Below, in pieces: positions 18,211 to 27,008 of a DNA stretch of 64,000 bases; within the stretch, counting starts at the first letter, position 1; every line of letters starts with the position of its first letter. Made by a program: the position numbers and the translations under genes. The notes below the pieces were generated by a model, which saw nothing but the letters and a program-made list of their open reading frames with translations, was not told the origin of the DNA and searched no databases. This DNA comes from Rhodothermales bacterium (lineage in GTDB: Bacteria; Bacteroidota; Rhodothermia; Rhodothermales; UBA10348): assembly GCA_028284865.1 (NCBI GenBank), contig JANQQV010000007.1, forward strand, positions 230,607 through 294,606. The letters are read 5' to 3'.

Positions 18211-19764
18211 ATGACCCAACGCCCGTTCACTTTTCTTCTTGCTGTCCTCCTCCTGGCACCAGCGGCATTTGCGCAGTCTGGAGCGTCGGACATGCGTGAG
18301 GTTACGGGAGCGCCGTTTCTGGCTGTTGATGACCCGCTGCAAGCGTTTGTGGGTACGATGCTTCTTGAGGGTCTCGCTCCGACGGAAAACCCGACGACGT
18401 GGCCGCTTTCCGTTGGGCGGCTTTCAAAGTGGACAGCGGATGCGGACTCGGAATCTGATTGGCTGAACGGCACCGCCCAGCGAATCCATGACCGGCTACA
18501 GACTGAACTGAATCGGCCCAATCGACTTCACAATGAACTGCGCGTAGGTGCGCGCATCGCTACGCAAGATCGACGGGACCTCCTGCGATTCCAGGACACG
18601 GATGAGCTCTCCTGGCAGCCGATGTTGTTGAATCGGACCTGGATCCAGTCCGGTGCCTGGACGGCATCTCTCGGAATCCGGATTGATCGCTACTACGAAG
18701 TGGATCCAGACGGTATGGACACCGCGCATCGCTGGTTGAGCCGTGCGGAGGATGCGTTCATTGCGCGCGAAGGCCGAAATGTGGGCTTCTTCTTCGGGCG
18801 CATGACGCGGCATTGGGGTGAACCCGGCCAGGCGGCCTTCCTGCTCAGCGCGAATCCACGCCCCATGGATCACCTGGCGTTCAGGGTGGGTCCGAGGCGA
18901 CTGAATGTCCAGACCGTGCTTGCCGAACTGGATAGTTTCACTGGCGATGGGCGCATGACCGGGACGGCTGGTGCCGATTCGGTGGCATCGGGAAGCACGC
19001 GGAGAATGCTGGCTACGCATCGCCTGACGTTTGAAGCCACGGAGCGTTGGACCGTCGGCCTGGCCCACGCCACGCTGTATTCCGGGCCGGGCGCAGGCTT
19101 CTCCTTGAAGTTTGCCAACCCATTCAATGTGGCATTGTACGAAATCGACAATCGCCCGAAGAACGACGAAAACAATGGCCTGATAGGCGCTTTTTTTGCT
19201 TATCGGGATGCACAGACAAGAGCTCGAGGAGAGTTGCTGCTGGATGACGTCGATGTCCTGAACGGAAACGAACCTGCTTCTATCGCGGCGACGCTAAGCG
19301 CAGAGCGGCGCGGTATCTCGCGTGGCGTGAACCTGGGTATTTCTGGTACGGTGGTGACGGCTCGGACGTTCAACTCTGAACAAGCAGAAGGCCGCTACGT
19401 GTATCTCGGGCGGGGAATCGGAACGCAGCAATCCGATTTTGCGCACTTCCGTGCACATGCCGACTGGCTCCGGTTCCCTGGATGGATCGTTCGGGCCGGG
19501 GTCGATGTGCTTCGCGAGGGAGAAGCCGATTTCCGCGAGGATCTGCCCGGTCTGGACGAGAAGACGTTGTTCACAGGAACGCCGGAGACCGTCATTCGCC
19601 CTTTCTTGACGATCCACGGCATGATGGCCAACGGTGTCGATGTTGCCCTTCATGGAGGATGGAATCAGATCAGCGACGCCGCGCATGTCGACGGTGCAAC
19701 CGACTCTGCACTGACGGCCTCCCTGTCGATCAGCTACCGCATTGTCGGCTCGCGTGGCCTGTGA
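18211..19764 (+). CDS. Capsule assembly Wzi-family-like outer-membrane protein
   Basis: Signal peptide; FFFGRMTRHWGEPGQAAFLLSANPRPMDHLAFRV; beta-barrel-like; divergent from glycosylphosphotransferase. Confidence 0.75.
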   Translation: MTQRPFTFLLAVLLLAPAAFAQSGASDMREVTGAPFLAVDDPLQAFVGTMLLEGLAPTENPTTWPLSVGRLSKWTADADSESDWLNGTAQRIHDRLQTELNRPNRLHNELRVGARIATQDRRDLLRFQDTDELSWQPMLLNRTWIQSGAWTASLGIRIDRYYEVDPDGMDTAHRWLSRAEDAFIAREGRNVGFFFGRMTRHWGEPGQAAFLLSANPRPMDHLAFRVGPRRLNVQTVLAELDSFTGDGRMTGTAGADSVASGSTRRMLATHRLTFEATERWTVGLAHATLYSGPGAGFSLKFANPFNVALYEIDNRPKNDENNGLIGAFFAYRDAQTRARGELLLDDVDVLNGNEPASIAATLSAERRGISRGVNLGISGTVVTARTFNSEQAEGRYVYLGRGIGTQQSDFAHFRAHADWLRFPGWIVRAGVDVLREGEADFREDLPGLDEKTLFTGTPETVIRPFLTIHGMMANGVDVALHGGWNQISDAAHVDGATDSALTASLSISYRIVGSRGL

Positions 19765-20432
19765 TGATCCAGGCCTGCACCCGTACGTCGCTTTTCTGTG
19801 GCCTGCTGCTATCCTGCTGGGCCTTGTTGACACCTGCTGATGCCCGGGCTCAGGGGCTGCCTTCCGGTTCTGAGTCTGTTGAATCAGCTTCGGCTTTCGA
19901 GACCATCAGAGCCGGGGTATTCGGCGGAATGGTTTTCCGGAATCGCGGCATGGATGAATGGTCCCCGGGTCCAAGCGGCCGCCTCTCTATCGATACGCCC
20001 TATGCAGGTGGTCGGCTGCGCTTTGATGCGGCATATCGTCCCTGGAGCGGGCAGATCGGGTTTGAAGAAACCATCGATGCGGACGGAAATGTGTTTCGAT
20101 CCGACCTGCCTGATGTTCAAACCATTGACATCCTTGCCGGGTGGGGTCTGGCTAACGCTCCCGATGCAACCATTTCGCTGTCTGGTGGCTTGCTCATTGG
20201 CAACCGATTCATGCTTTTTGATCTCCCGGTCGGCACGGCAGGTCGCCTCGAATCTGAGATGCTGGTAGGCCCCTGGGTACGAGTTGGCCGGGCAACCGGA
20301 GCTTTCCGGGTGTTTGGCGAAGTCCGGGCCATGCGGGTGCTCACCAATCCTCGCTGGGACACGATCGGATTGAGTGGTGGCGTCGCGATCGAGTTTGCCA
20401 CGCCGGGTTGGATCCGGTGGATTCTGAAATGA
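19764..20432 (+). CDS. Putative outer-membrane beta-barrel protein
   Basis: MIQACTRTSLFCGLLLSCWALLTPADARAQ signal peptide; alternating beta-strand-like sequence; ATG overlaps upstream TGA by 1 nt. Confidence 0.7.
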   Translation: MIQACTRTSLFCGLLLSCWALLTPADARAQGLPSGSESVESASAFETIRAGVFGGMVFRNRGMDEWSPGPSGRLSIDTPYAGGRLRFDAAYRPWSGQIGFEETIDADGNVFRSDLPDVQTIDILAGWGLANAPDATISLSGGLLIGNRFMLFDLPVGTAGRLESEMLVGPWVRVGRATGAFRVFGEVRAMRVLTNPRWDTIGLSGGVAIEFATPGWIRWILK

Positions 20433-22477
20433 TGTCTTGCGAGACATATCGGAGCCGAATGGCACGCCTTTCCCAAACTGTCGTAGGGATGGTGTTTGTC
20501 ATTTTTTTGGCGAACCAGGCGTGGGCGCAGCAGGGGCAGGCTGACCATTCTCCTTCTCCATCCGGCCTGGCTGCACCATTTGAATGGTCGCCATGGACCA
20601 TGTCTGGTTCCGAAATCCAGACGACAGGTGCCGTTCGGCTTTCGGAGCTCTTTCGGATGATGCCATCCATCGAGACATGGGGCTCGGACCGCTATACCCT
20701 TCGCTTACTCGGAATGGGATTGGATGGACAACATGGCGCACAACCGGTCATGGTTCTTGACGGTGTCGAGCTGCCTGCCTTTTTCCTTGATCGCGTTCTG
20801 ACCGAAGCGCTGCCCGTTGCGCCCGGTGATCTGGACGGGCTGGTCTATCAGTCCGAATTAGAGATGTCTGATGCCGGTCGGCTAAGTGCTGGCAAACTGC
20901 GTCTTTCAACACCCATGATCACGGGATGGCAAGCGTCCGGAGCCATCGCAGTCATAAATGAAACTGGTGACCCGGGTCCAGCCAAGCACTCCGACGCCCG
21001 GCGAGACAATGTCGACCGCAGCGGGCCTGCTACCTGGTTGCGCCTTGGATGGGGTGATGGAATCTGGTTGGTACAGGCCGGCTTGCAAACCGACCTTCAC
21101 CACCTGACGGACACGCGGATCGCGGGCCGTGTGCGGCGCACGTATTCGGAAGACGCCCAGCCGATCGTGACCCAGTTCAGTCCGTTCGTTCGAATCCGGA
21201 AAAAGGGGGCCACGACACGACTACAGGTTCTTGCGGGCCACTCCCGCAGAAAGGACTTCATTTTCCACGAGGCCGCGGGCTGGGAGTGGCCCGCACGACT
21301 CCAACGATCCTGGGCAATCGCACAGGCTTCGAAGGATTTCAAAGGCTTCTCGCTATTCGTCAGAGCCGACGGATCAGAAGGTTCGCTGACGGACCGTCCA
21401 TCGTTCATCGCATTGCCTCCCGAATTGGAGTGGCGTGAGGCTGCCTTCAGCAGCTCCATCATGCGATCCGGACCGACGTGGAATGCACGTATCGGAGGGT
21501 CAGCACGGACTTTCGAAATCAGCCAGCTGGCGGATGGGACGAACACGGTGAACTCCCGGATGCTTCCCGGCATCCACGCCAGTATTGGGGCTCGATCGGA
21601 TCGATGGACCTTCCGCACGTTTGCCAATGCCTTGTTGCTTGACGATGACGGCTTGCAGTCATCTTCGACCAGCTACGTGGTCGGGACGGAATCGAGTCGT
21701 CGGGGTCCTCAAGGTGGAATCGATCTTGGCATTCGCTGGCAATCAGGCCACGTACCCGAACCGGGACAGTTGACAGAATGGACTCGAGCAGGCGTGGACC
21801 TGGGAGAATGGATGCAGCTTGCCGACTTGGACGCTGTTTCCTCGCATTCATTCACCCCGCGTACAGCGAGCATGGGGCTGACGGTTCACCGGTCATTCAA
21901 GGGAGCCTGGCTGGGGTGGCTTGATGGTCGAATCCGGTGGCAAGATGGACAACTCCTTCAGGATCGTGTTGTCACTCAGCCTTTTGGCGTCGGCCCGTTA
22001 CTTCCAGAATGGAGCTGGTCAGGCCCGCATTCGGGCTGGCTGTTTTCCCGCTCAATTGGACTTGAACGGACAGCAGCAGACCGCATCGTCTGGCGCACAT
22101 TCTTCCAGTTCCACCATGTTTCCTCCGAGGGGGACGATGTCTTTTTCCGACATCAAACTGGTTTTTCTCGACACCGGGCATGGGTGACCGCTTCGGACGA
22201 GAGACCCGGCGGATTCCGCTGGTTCACGCGCATCGGCTATCTCTCCGCATGGACATGGCCCGAATACCAGGAACCAGCACGGCGTTCCATTCCTGGAGAT
22301 CTGGTGGTCGATGCCACCTTCGGAAAGACCCTCATGTCCGGTCATTTGAATGCGATGGTGTCTGTCCTGAATCTGCCTGACCGAGCACTGGGAAATCATC
22401 CCGCTGGTGTGCGAGAGCAGCTGGCAATTCGCCTTTCCATTGCGTTTTCCACGCATTCTGACGCTGCCAGTCGGTGA
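20429..22477 (+). CDS. TonB-dependent-receptor-like outer-membrane protein with short plug domain
   Basis: MMSCETYRSRM... signal peptide; TTGAVRLSELFRMMPSIETWGSDRYTLRLLGMG...QPVMVLDGVELPAFFLDRVLTEALPVAPGDLDGL resembles plug; overlaps upstream stop by 4 nt. Confidence 0.7.
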   Translation: MMSCETYRSRMARLSQTVVGMVFVIFLANQAWAQQGQADHSPSPSGLAAPFEWSPWTMSGSEIQTTGAVRLSELFRMMPSIETWGSDRYTLRLLGMGLDGQHGAQPVMVLDGVELPAFFLDRVLTEALPVAPGDLDGLVYQSELEMSDAGRLSAGKLRLSTPMITGWQASGAIAVINETGDPGPAKHSDARRDNVDRSGPATWLRLGWGDGIWLVQAGLQTDLHHLTDTRIAGRVRRTYSEDAQPIVTQFSPFVRIRKKGATTRLQVLAGHSRRKDFIFHEAAGWEWPARLQRSWAIAQASKDFKGFSLFVRADGSEGSLTDRPSFIALPPELEWREAAFSSSIMRSGPTWNARIGGSARTFEISQLADGTNTVNSRMLPGIHASIGARSDRWTFRTFANALLLDDDGLQSSSTSYVVGTESSRRGPQGGIDLGIRWQSGHVPEPGQLTEWTRAGVDLGEWMQLADLDAVSSHSFTPRTASMGLTVHRSFKGAWLGWLDGRIRWQDGQLLQDRVVTQPFGVGPLLPEWSWSGPHSGWLFSRSIGLERTAADRIVWRTFFQFHHVSSEGDDVFFRHQTGFSRHRAWVTASDERPGGFRWFTRIGYLSAWTWPEYQEPARRSIPGDLVVDATFGKTLMSGHLNAMVSVLNLPDRALGNHPAGVREQLAIRLSIAFSTHSDAASR

Positions 22478-23907
22478 GTGCGGTTCTGGAGCGATATGCC
22501 CCCCTGGCGCCGGATCCGGTCGCTTTTCGGGACGCCTGCCTGCGGCCTCTACCCGACACGTGCTGGGTACCTTCTGGTCGCATGCCAGCGCTGAATGAGA
22601 TGGCGTCCGGCGTGCTCCAGCCCATGTCCTGGACGAAACGAGGATTCCGGATGGATGGCCGGGATATGGCTTTTGGAATTCACTTTCTGACCGGTGGTTT
22701 GTTGATCCAGGAAGAAGCCGCCATGATGGCTGTTGCCGCCCTTCAGCCACAACCTGGGGATCGAGTCCTGGATCTGTGTGCGGCACCCGGAAACAAGTCG
22801 GTTCAACTGGCGGACGCTGTCGGGCCGAATGGCTGGGTGGTTGCCAATGATGTGTCGAGTGCCCGATTGAACGTCCTTCGCGGAATGGCGGATCGTTTCG
22901 CGTTGCCCAACCTGTCCATCACCGTTCATGACGGTGCCTCCTTCCCAGATCGGGCCCATCCGGGCACCGACATACCGATCCGATTTGACGCCACACTGGT
23001 TGACGTACCCTGCTCATGCGAAGGTACCTCTCGGAAGAATCCCTCTGTCCTTTCGCGTTCGGGCGACGCCCGTCGCGACGCCTTGCCATCCCTCCAAGAG
23101 TCATTACTCCGGCGTGCAATCCATTTGACACGACCCGGTGGACGCATCCTGTACGCGACCTGCACCTTTGCTCCCGAGGAAAACGAGATGGTTGTGAACC
23201 GGGTGCTCGATGCACCCCTTCCGGGGGACGAGGTCCGAGTGCTTCCCATTTCGATACCGGGGACGACGCTTGATCCGGGAATCACACGTTGGGGTTCACA
23301 TGTCCTGGATCAGACCTTGGAGCAAACAGCCCGGATCTGGCCGGATCGCAACGATACAGGTGGTTTCTATCTGGCTCTCCTGCAGAAATCAGGGGACTCG
23401 ACAGCGAATCACGACTGGCCGACGCCATCGAATGACTCGCTGGATGCTTCATCGCTCCCGTGGAGCGCGTACGACCTGCCTGACTCGTTTCTGAAATCCC
23501 ACTGCCAGGAAGGCATCAGTCAGAAGCACACCCGCCTGGCCACGCTGCTGCGACCTGACATTCCGTTCAACGAGATCGCGGTCGGAATGAGCGGCGTAAA
23601 TCTCAAATCGCGGGAGCCAAGACCAACGTCGTCGCTGGCCTCCTATCTGGCGCCGGCAGCCCGTGCAGGAGTTTCCGAGCTCGCACCTGCGGCGTGTGTA
23701 CCGTTCCTCTGCCGTGAAACCGTTGAGCCGCTTGAATTGCTTCCACCCTCGGATCGGACCAGATACGTTCTCGTCCGTTCAGGTAAGCTCGCGTTGGGAT
23801 TGGGCCACGTTGATCCTCAAGGGCGGATCGAATCGCTGTTTCCGGCTCATCTGGCTGGGCTTCCAGTCAAACAGTGGCTGGAGCGACTAAGAGAAGAAGG
23901 CCCTTAG
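22474..23907 (+). CDS. RsmF/NOL1-NOP2-Sun-type RNA m5C methyltransferase
   Basis: VLDLCAAPGNKSVQLADAVGPNGWVVANDV, DVPCSCEGTSRKNP, YATCTFAPEENEMVV; GTG start overlaps upstream TGA. Confidence 0.88.
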   Translation: MSAVLERYAPLAPDPVAFRDACLRPLPDTCWVPSGRMPALNEMASGVLQPMSWTKRGFRMDGRDMAFGIHFLTGGLLIQEEAAMMAVAALQPQPGDRVLDLCAAPGNKSVQLADAVGPNGWVVANDVSSARLNVLRGMADRFALPNLSITVHDGASFPDRAHPGTDIPIRFDATLVDVPCSCEGTSRKNPSVLSRSGDARRDALPSLQESLLRRAIHLTRPGGRILYATCTFAPEENEMVVNRVLDAPLPGDEVRVLPISIPGTTLDPGITRWGSHVLDQTLEQTARIWPDRNDTGGFYLALLQKSGDSTANHDWPTPSNDSLDASSLPWSAYDLPDSFLKSHCQEGISQKHTRLATLLRPDIPFNEIAVGMSGVNLKSREPRPTSSLASYLAPAARAGVSELAPAACVPFLCRETVEPLELLPPSDRTRYVLVRSGKLALGLGHVDPQGRIESLFPAHLAGLPVKQWLERLREEGP

Positions 23908-24665
23908 CGCCGCGTGAAAACGAATGTGATCAGACCTTGCTGCGCTTCCTGAGGGGCATTTGAGGGAAGTGGGTTGAATCGCCAACCGCGAACTACACGC
24001 AAGACCTCTCGATCCTGAGCAGGATCCCCACGACGCACGGGCAGGGCCTGCGTAACATTACCGAGCGGATCGACTGTAATGCGCACCGTCACGCGAACGT
24101 CGCTGTTCTGCGACAGGAAAGCAGGCAAGGGCGTGTTGACCGGCTCACGGTTGAGGCCCTCAATACGGAATGGCGCGGAGGCCTCCTCCTGATTCGACGT
24201 CCCCTCATCACCCGAATCTTCGCCTTCGTCCGGATCTAACGACCCGCTGCCAAGCGGCTGTATCACTTCCTGCTCAGGCTGCGCTTCTTCCTCGACGATC
24301 TCTTCCTCGGTGTTGTTTTCCTCCGGGGCGATGACCTCAGATTCAGGAGCCTCGATCACCTCTTCGTCAGGGACATCCAGGTCTGCATCCGGCAATTCGA
24401 CGGGCTTGACGTCTTCCGGGGGAGCCACGGGAGGACGTTCAACTTCCTCGGGCTGCTCTTCCTCGGGTTCGGGTTCGGGTTGCTCGCGTACAGGAGCTTG
24501 CTGAACTGGACGTCCTTCCGAAAGCGGACCGAATTCAACCTCGAGGAATCCCATGGGCTGCTCATCATTCGCCGCTGCCGTCAACAGCGAAAGAGCCACC
24601 AGAATCACCACATGGAGTCCAAGGCTGATGATCACTCCGTTTCGATCTTCCTTGCGGATTTTCAT
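23904..24665 (-). CDS. TonB family energy transducer with highly acidic Pro/Glu linker
   Basis: Single N-terminal TM (GVIISLGLHVVILVALSLLTA), Pro/Glu-rich linker, C-term VRVTVRITVDPLGNVTQALPVRRGDPAQDREVLRVVRGWRFNPLP. Confidence 0.88.
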   Translation of the reverse strand: MKIRKEDRNGVIISLGLHVVILVALSLLTAAANDEQPMGFLEVEFGPLSEGRPVQQAPVREQPEPEPEEEQPEEVERPPVAPPEDVKPVELPDADLDVPDEEVIEAPESEVIAPEENNTEEEIVEEEAQPEQEVIQPLGSGSLDPDEGEDSGDEGTSNQEEASAPFRIEGLNREPVNTPLPAFLSQNSDVRVTVRITVDPLGNVTQALPVRRGDPAQDREVLRVVRGWRFNPLPSNAPQEAQQGLITFVFTRR

Positions 24666-24748
24666 GTGTGGTCAGCGTGGAGAGAATTTGCGATCAGTGA
24701 TGGAAGCGCGTTAGCCAATGAGCGTCCTGGGAACACACATCGTGCAAC

Positions 24749-25708
24749 TCACGGATGCGAATCAGGGTCCGAGCGCCAGGTGGAACCGACCACGTAGCGG
24801 GGTCTGCCTTTGACTTCGTCGTACACCCGGGCCAGGTAGGAGCCGATCACACCTAGGAAAAAAAGCTGCACACCGCCGAAGAAGAAGGCCGCAAATATCA
24901 ATGAGGCCCAACCGGTTATGGCCGTCTGGAACACGTATTTGGTAAGAAGGACCCAAACCAGACCCATGAAAGAACCGGCGGAGATCAGCAGGCCGAGTCG
25001 CATGGCGAATCTCAGTGGCTTTCCTGAAAAGGATGCCAATCCGTCAAGGGCAAGATCGAGGCGTCTTCGCCATGGATACTTAGTCTTCCCTGCTGCCCGT
25101 CCTGGACGAACGTACTCGACAGCCTCCTGCTTGAAGCCCAACCATGAAATCAGACCGCGAACGTATGGTTGCTGCTCATTGAGCTCTCTGAAGGCCTCCA
25201 TCACTTTCCGGGAAACCAGCCGGAAATCGCCCGTGTCGAGGGGGGCGTCCAGACCAGTAAAAGAGCGAAAGAAGCGGTAATACCAGCCGGCCGTAAGGCG
25301 TTCAAGGAAACTCACCTCCTCCCGGTCGATTCGCTTCCCGTACACGACATCGGCGCCTTCCTTCCAACGGTCAATCATGCTTCCCGCTACATCCAGGGGG
25401 TCTTGCAAGTCGGCGTCCATCACGATGGCCGCGTCAGCATCACAAAGATTCAGACCTGCAGTCACGGCGATCTGATGGCCGAAATTCCTGGACAGGGAAA
25501 CGACGCTGATATCCTTCAGTGATCCGGACTCCTCCCGGATCAGTGCCGCCGAGCCATCACGGGAGCCATCGTCGACGAAAAGCACCGAGATCCGCTCAGG
25601 ACGCGATGTGCGAAACGCCCCGATGGCCTCCAGAAGCAACGGAAGCACGTCCCGTTCATTGAAAACAGGGATCACCAGGCTGATGTGCGGGCGTTCGGTC
25701 GCTGACAC
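24749..25708 (-). CDS. Family 2 glycosyltransferase (DPM1/GtrB-like) with C-terminal TM segments
   Basis: ISLVIPVFNERDVLPLLLEAI, VLFVDDGSRDGSAALI, VIMDADLQDPLD; GTG start at 25708 preferred because upstream gene ends at 25716. Confidence 0.88.
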   Translation of the reverse strand: MSATERPHISLVIPVFNERDVLPLLLEAIGAFRTSRPERISVLFVDDGSRDGSAALIREESGSLKDISVVSLSRNFGHQIAVTAGLNLCDADAAIVMDADLQDPLDVAGSMIDRWKEGADVVYGKRIDREEVSFLERLTAGWYYRFFRSFTGLDAPLDTGDFRLVSRKVMEAFRELNEQQPYVRGLISWLGFKQEAVEYVRPGRAAGKTKYPWRRRLDLALDGLASFSGKPLRFAMRLGLLISAGSFMGLVWVLLTKYVFQTAITGWASLIFAAFFFGGVQLFFLGVIGSYLARVYDEVKGRPRYVVGSTWRSDPDSHP

Positions 25709-25715
25709 CGGGTTC

Positions 25716-26909
25716 TTACTCGGAGAATCGATAGTGTGCGGAGATGCGATGGGAATATCCCAAATCCGACACCAGACCAGCAAAATCACCGAAGCCGTAA
25801 TCCACAGCAGCACGCCCCCAGCGGAATCCGGTACCGAGCGATGGGGTGATATCAAGCCCTTCCCCGTCTACAACCTGGATCCGATTGAACCCGGCACGGA
25901 ACGAAACGAGATCGGAAACCACCAACTCAGCGCCCAACCGGGGGTGCAGGTTCATCGATCCCGCCGATATCTGGTTGGCAGACGCTCCGTCAAAGGCAAC
26001 GTCCATGTCCATGGAAACCCTGATCGTCCCCGGTCGAACATCGAACAGGCGCGACGCGCCCATGCGAACCACAGGAAGAACAAGCTCTGTCCCTCCTTCC
26101 GGCAAATCATCCTCGAACACATCACGAATGTTCGCAAGCCGTCCAGAATCCACCGACCAGGACTGCAGCATGGTGGTGACATCCTGCACGTTCAGACCCA
26201 ATTGCCACACCGGAGAGACGTATCGCACGCCCACGTCCATGGAATAACCCCACGCGGTGGCAAAGTCTCCGATACTGCGCCGGATGATCTTCGAACTGAC
26301 ACCAAAGGACAATGCGTCGGACAGCCGCTTGCCGTAGCCCACGAACAACGCGTAATCAGCTGCTGAGAAGGTGGTGATGGCACTCTCCGGGTTTGGCAGC
26401 GGCTGATCCCGTTCGGAATCCCAGGCATCTAGGGTGTTCTTGATGTCATTCACGCCGCTCCGGATCAACGTCACTCCGAGCACGCTGCGCTCGGAGAAGG
26501 GCACGGCGAACCCGGCGTAATCGAACGAGACAATACCCGAGAAACGCTCGGCATGCATATAGGACACTTCCCGGGAGGAGACTCCGGTCAATCCAGCGGG
26601 ATTCCAGAACCCGGCATACACATCATCAGCGACTGAGATGTAGGCACCACCCATGCCCAAGGCGCGGGCGCCGACGCCGCCCGCAAGGAAATCCGCGCCG
26701 TACTTCGCCACCCGCTGTGCGTGGCTGGCGTCGGCGCCTGTGAGCACAAGAACAGCGACGAGCAGGCTAATTCGAAACAGGCTCTTGGCTCCTCGTGCGT
26801 ATTCAGAAAAGCGTGAAATGAGCTTTCTCGGCTGGTTTGGAGTCAGAAAAGACAGGCAGGCGCCCCGAGGGGTATCGAAGTTCATCACTCGAGTGGACCA
26901 ATGCCGCAT
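25716..26909 (-). CDS. PorV/PorQ family protein
   Basis: AKYGADFLAGGVGARALGMGGAYISVADDVYAGFWNPAGLTGVSSREVSYMHAERFSGI, characteristic PorV/PorQ N-terminus; exact start uncertain. Confidence 0.85.
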   Translation of the reverse strand: MRHWSTRVMNFDTPRGACLSFLTPNQPRKLISRFSEYARGAKSLFRISLLVAVLVLTGADASHAQRVAKYGADFLAGGVGARALGMGGAYISVADDVYAGFWNPAGLTGVSSREVSYMHAERFSGIVSFDYAGFAVPFSERSVLGVTLIRSGVNDIKNTLDAWDSERDQPLPNPESAITTFSAADYALFVGYGKRLSDALSFGVSSKIIRRSIGDFATAWGYSMDVGVRYVSPVWQLGLNVQDVTTMLQSWSVDSGRLANIRDVFEDDLPEGGTELVLPVVRMGASRLFDVRPGTIRVSMDMDVAFDGASANQISAGSMNLHPRLGAELVVSDLVSFRAGFNRIQVVDGEGLDITPSLGTGFRWGRAAVDYGFGDFAGLVSDLGYSHRISAHYRFSE

Positions 26910-27008
26910 TTCGTTGCAGGTTTCGAAGCGGCGTGGGATTGCCCTTGTGGAGCGGAGCGGGTAACAAGGGTGCCGGAGATGTGAGTAGCCGCGCCAATCA
27001 GGGGGCTG

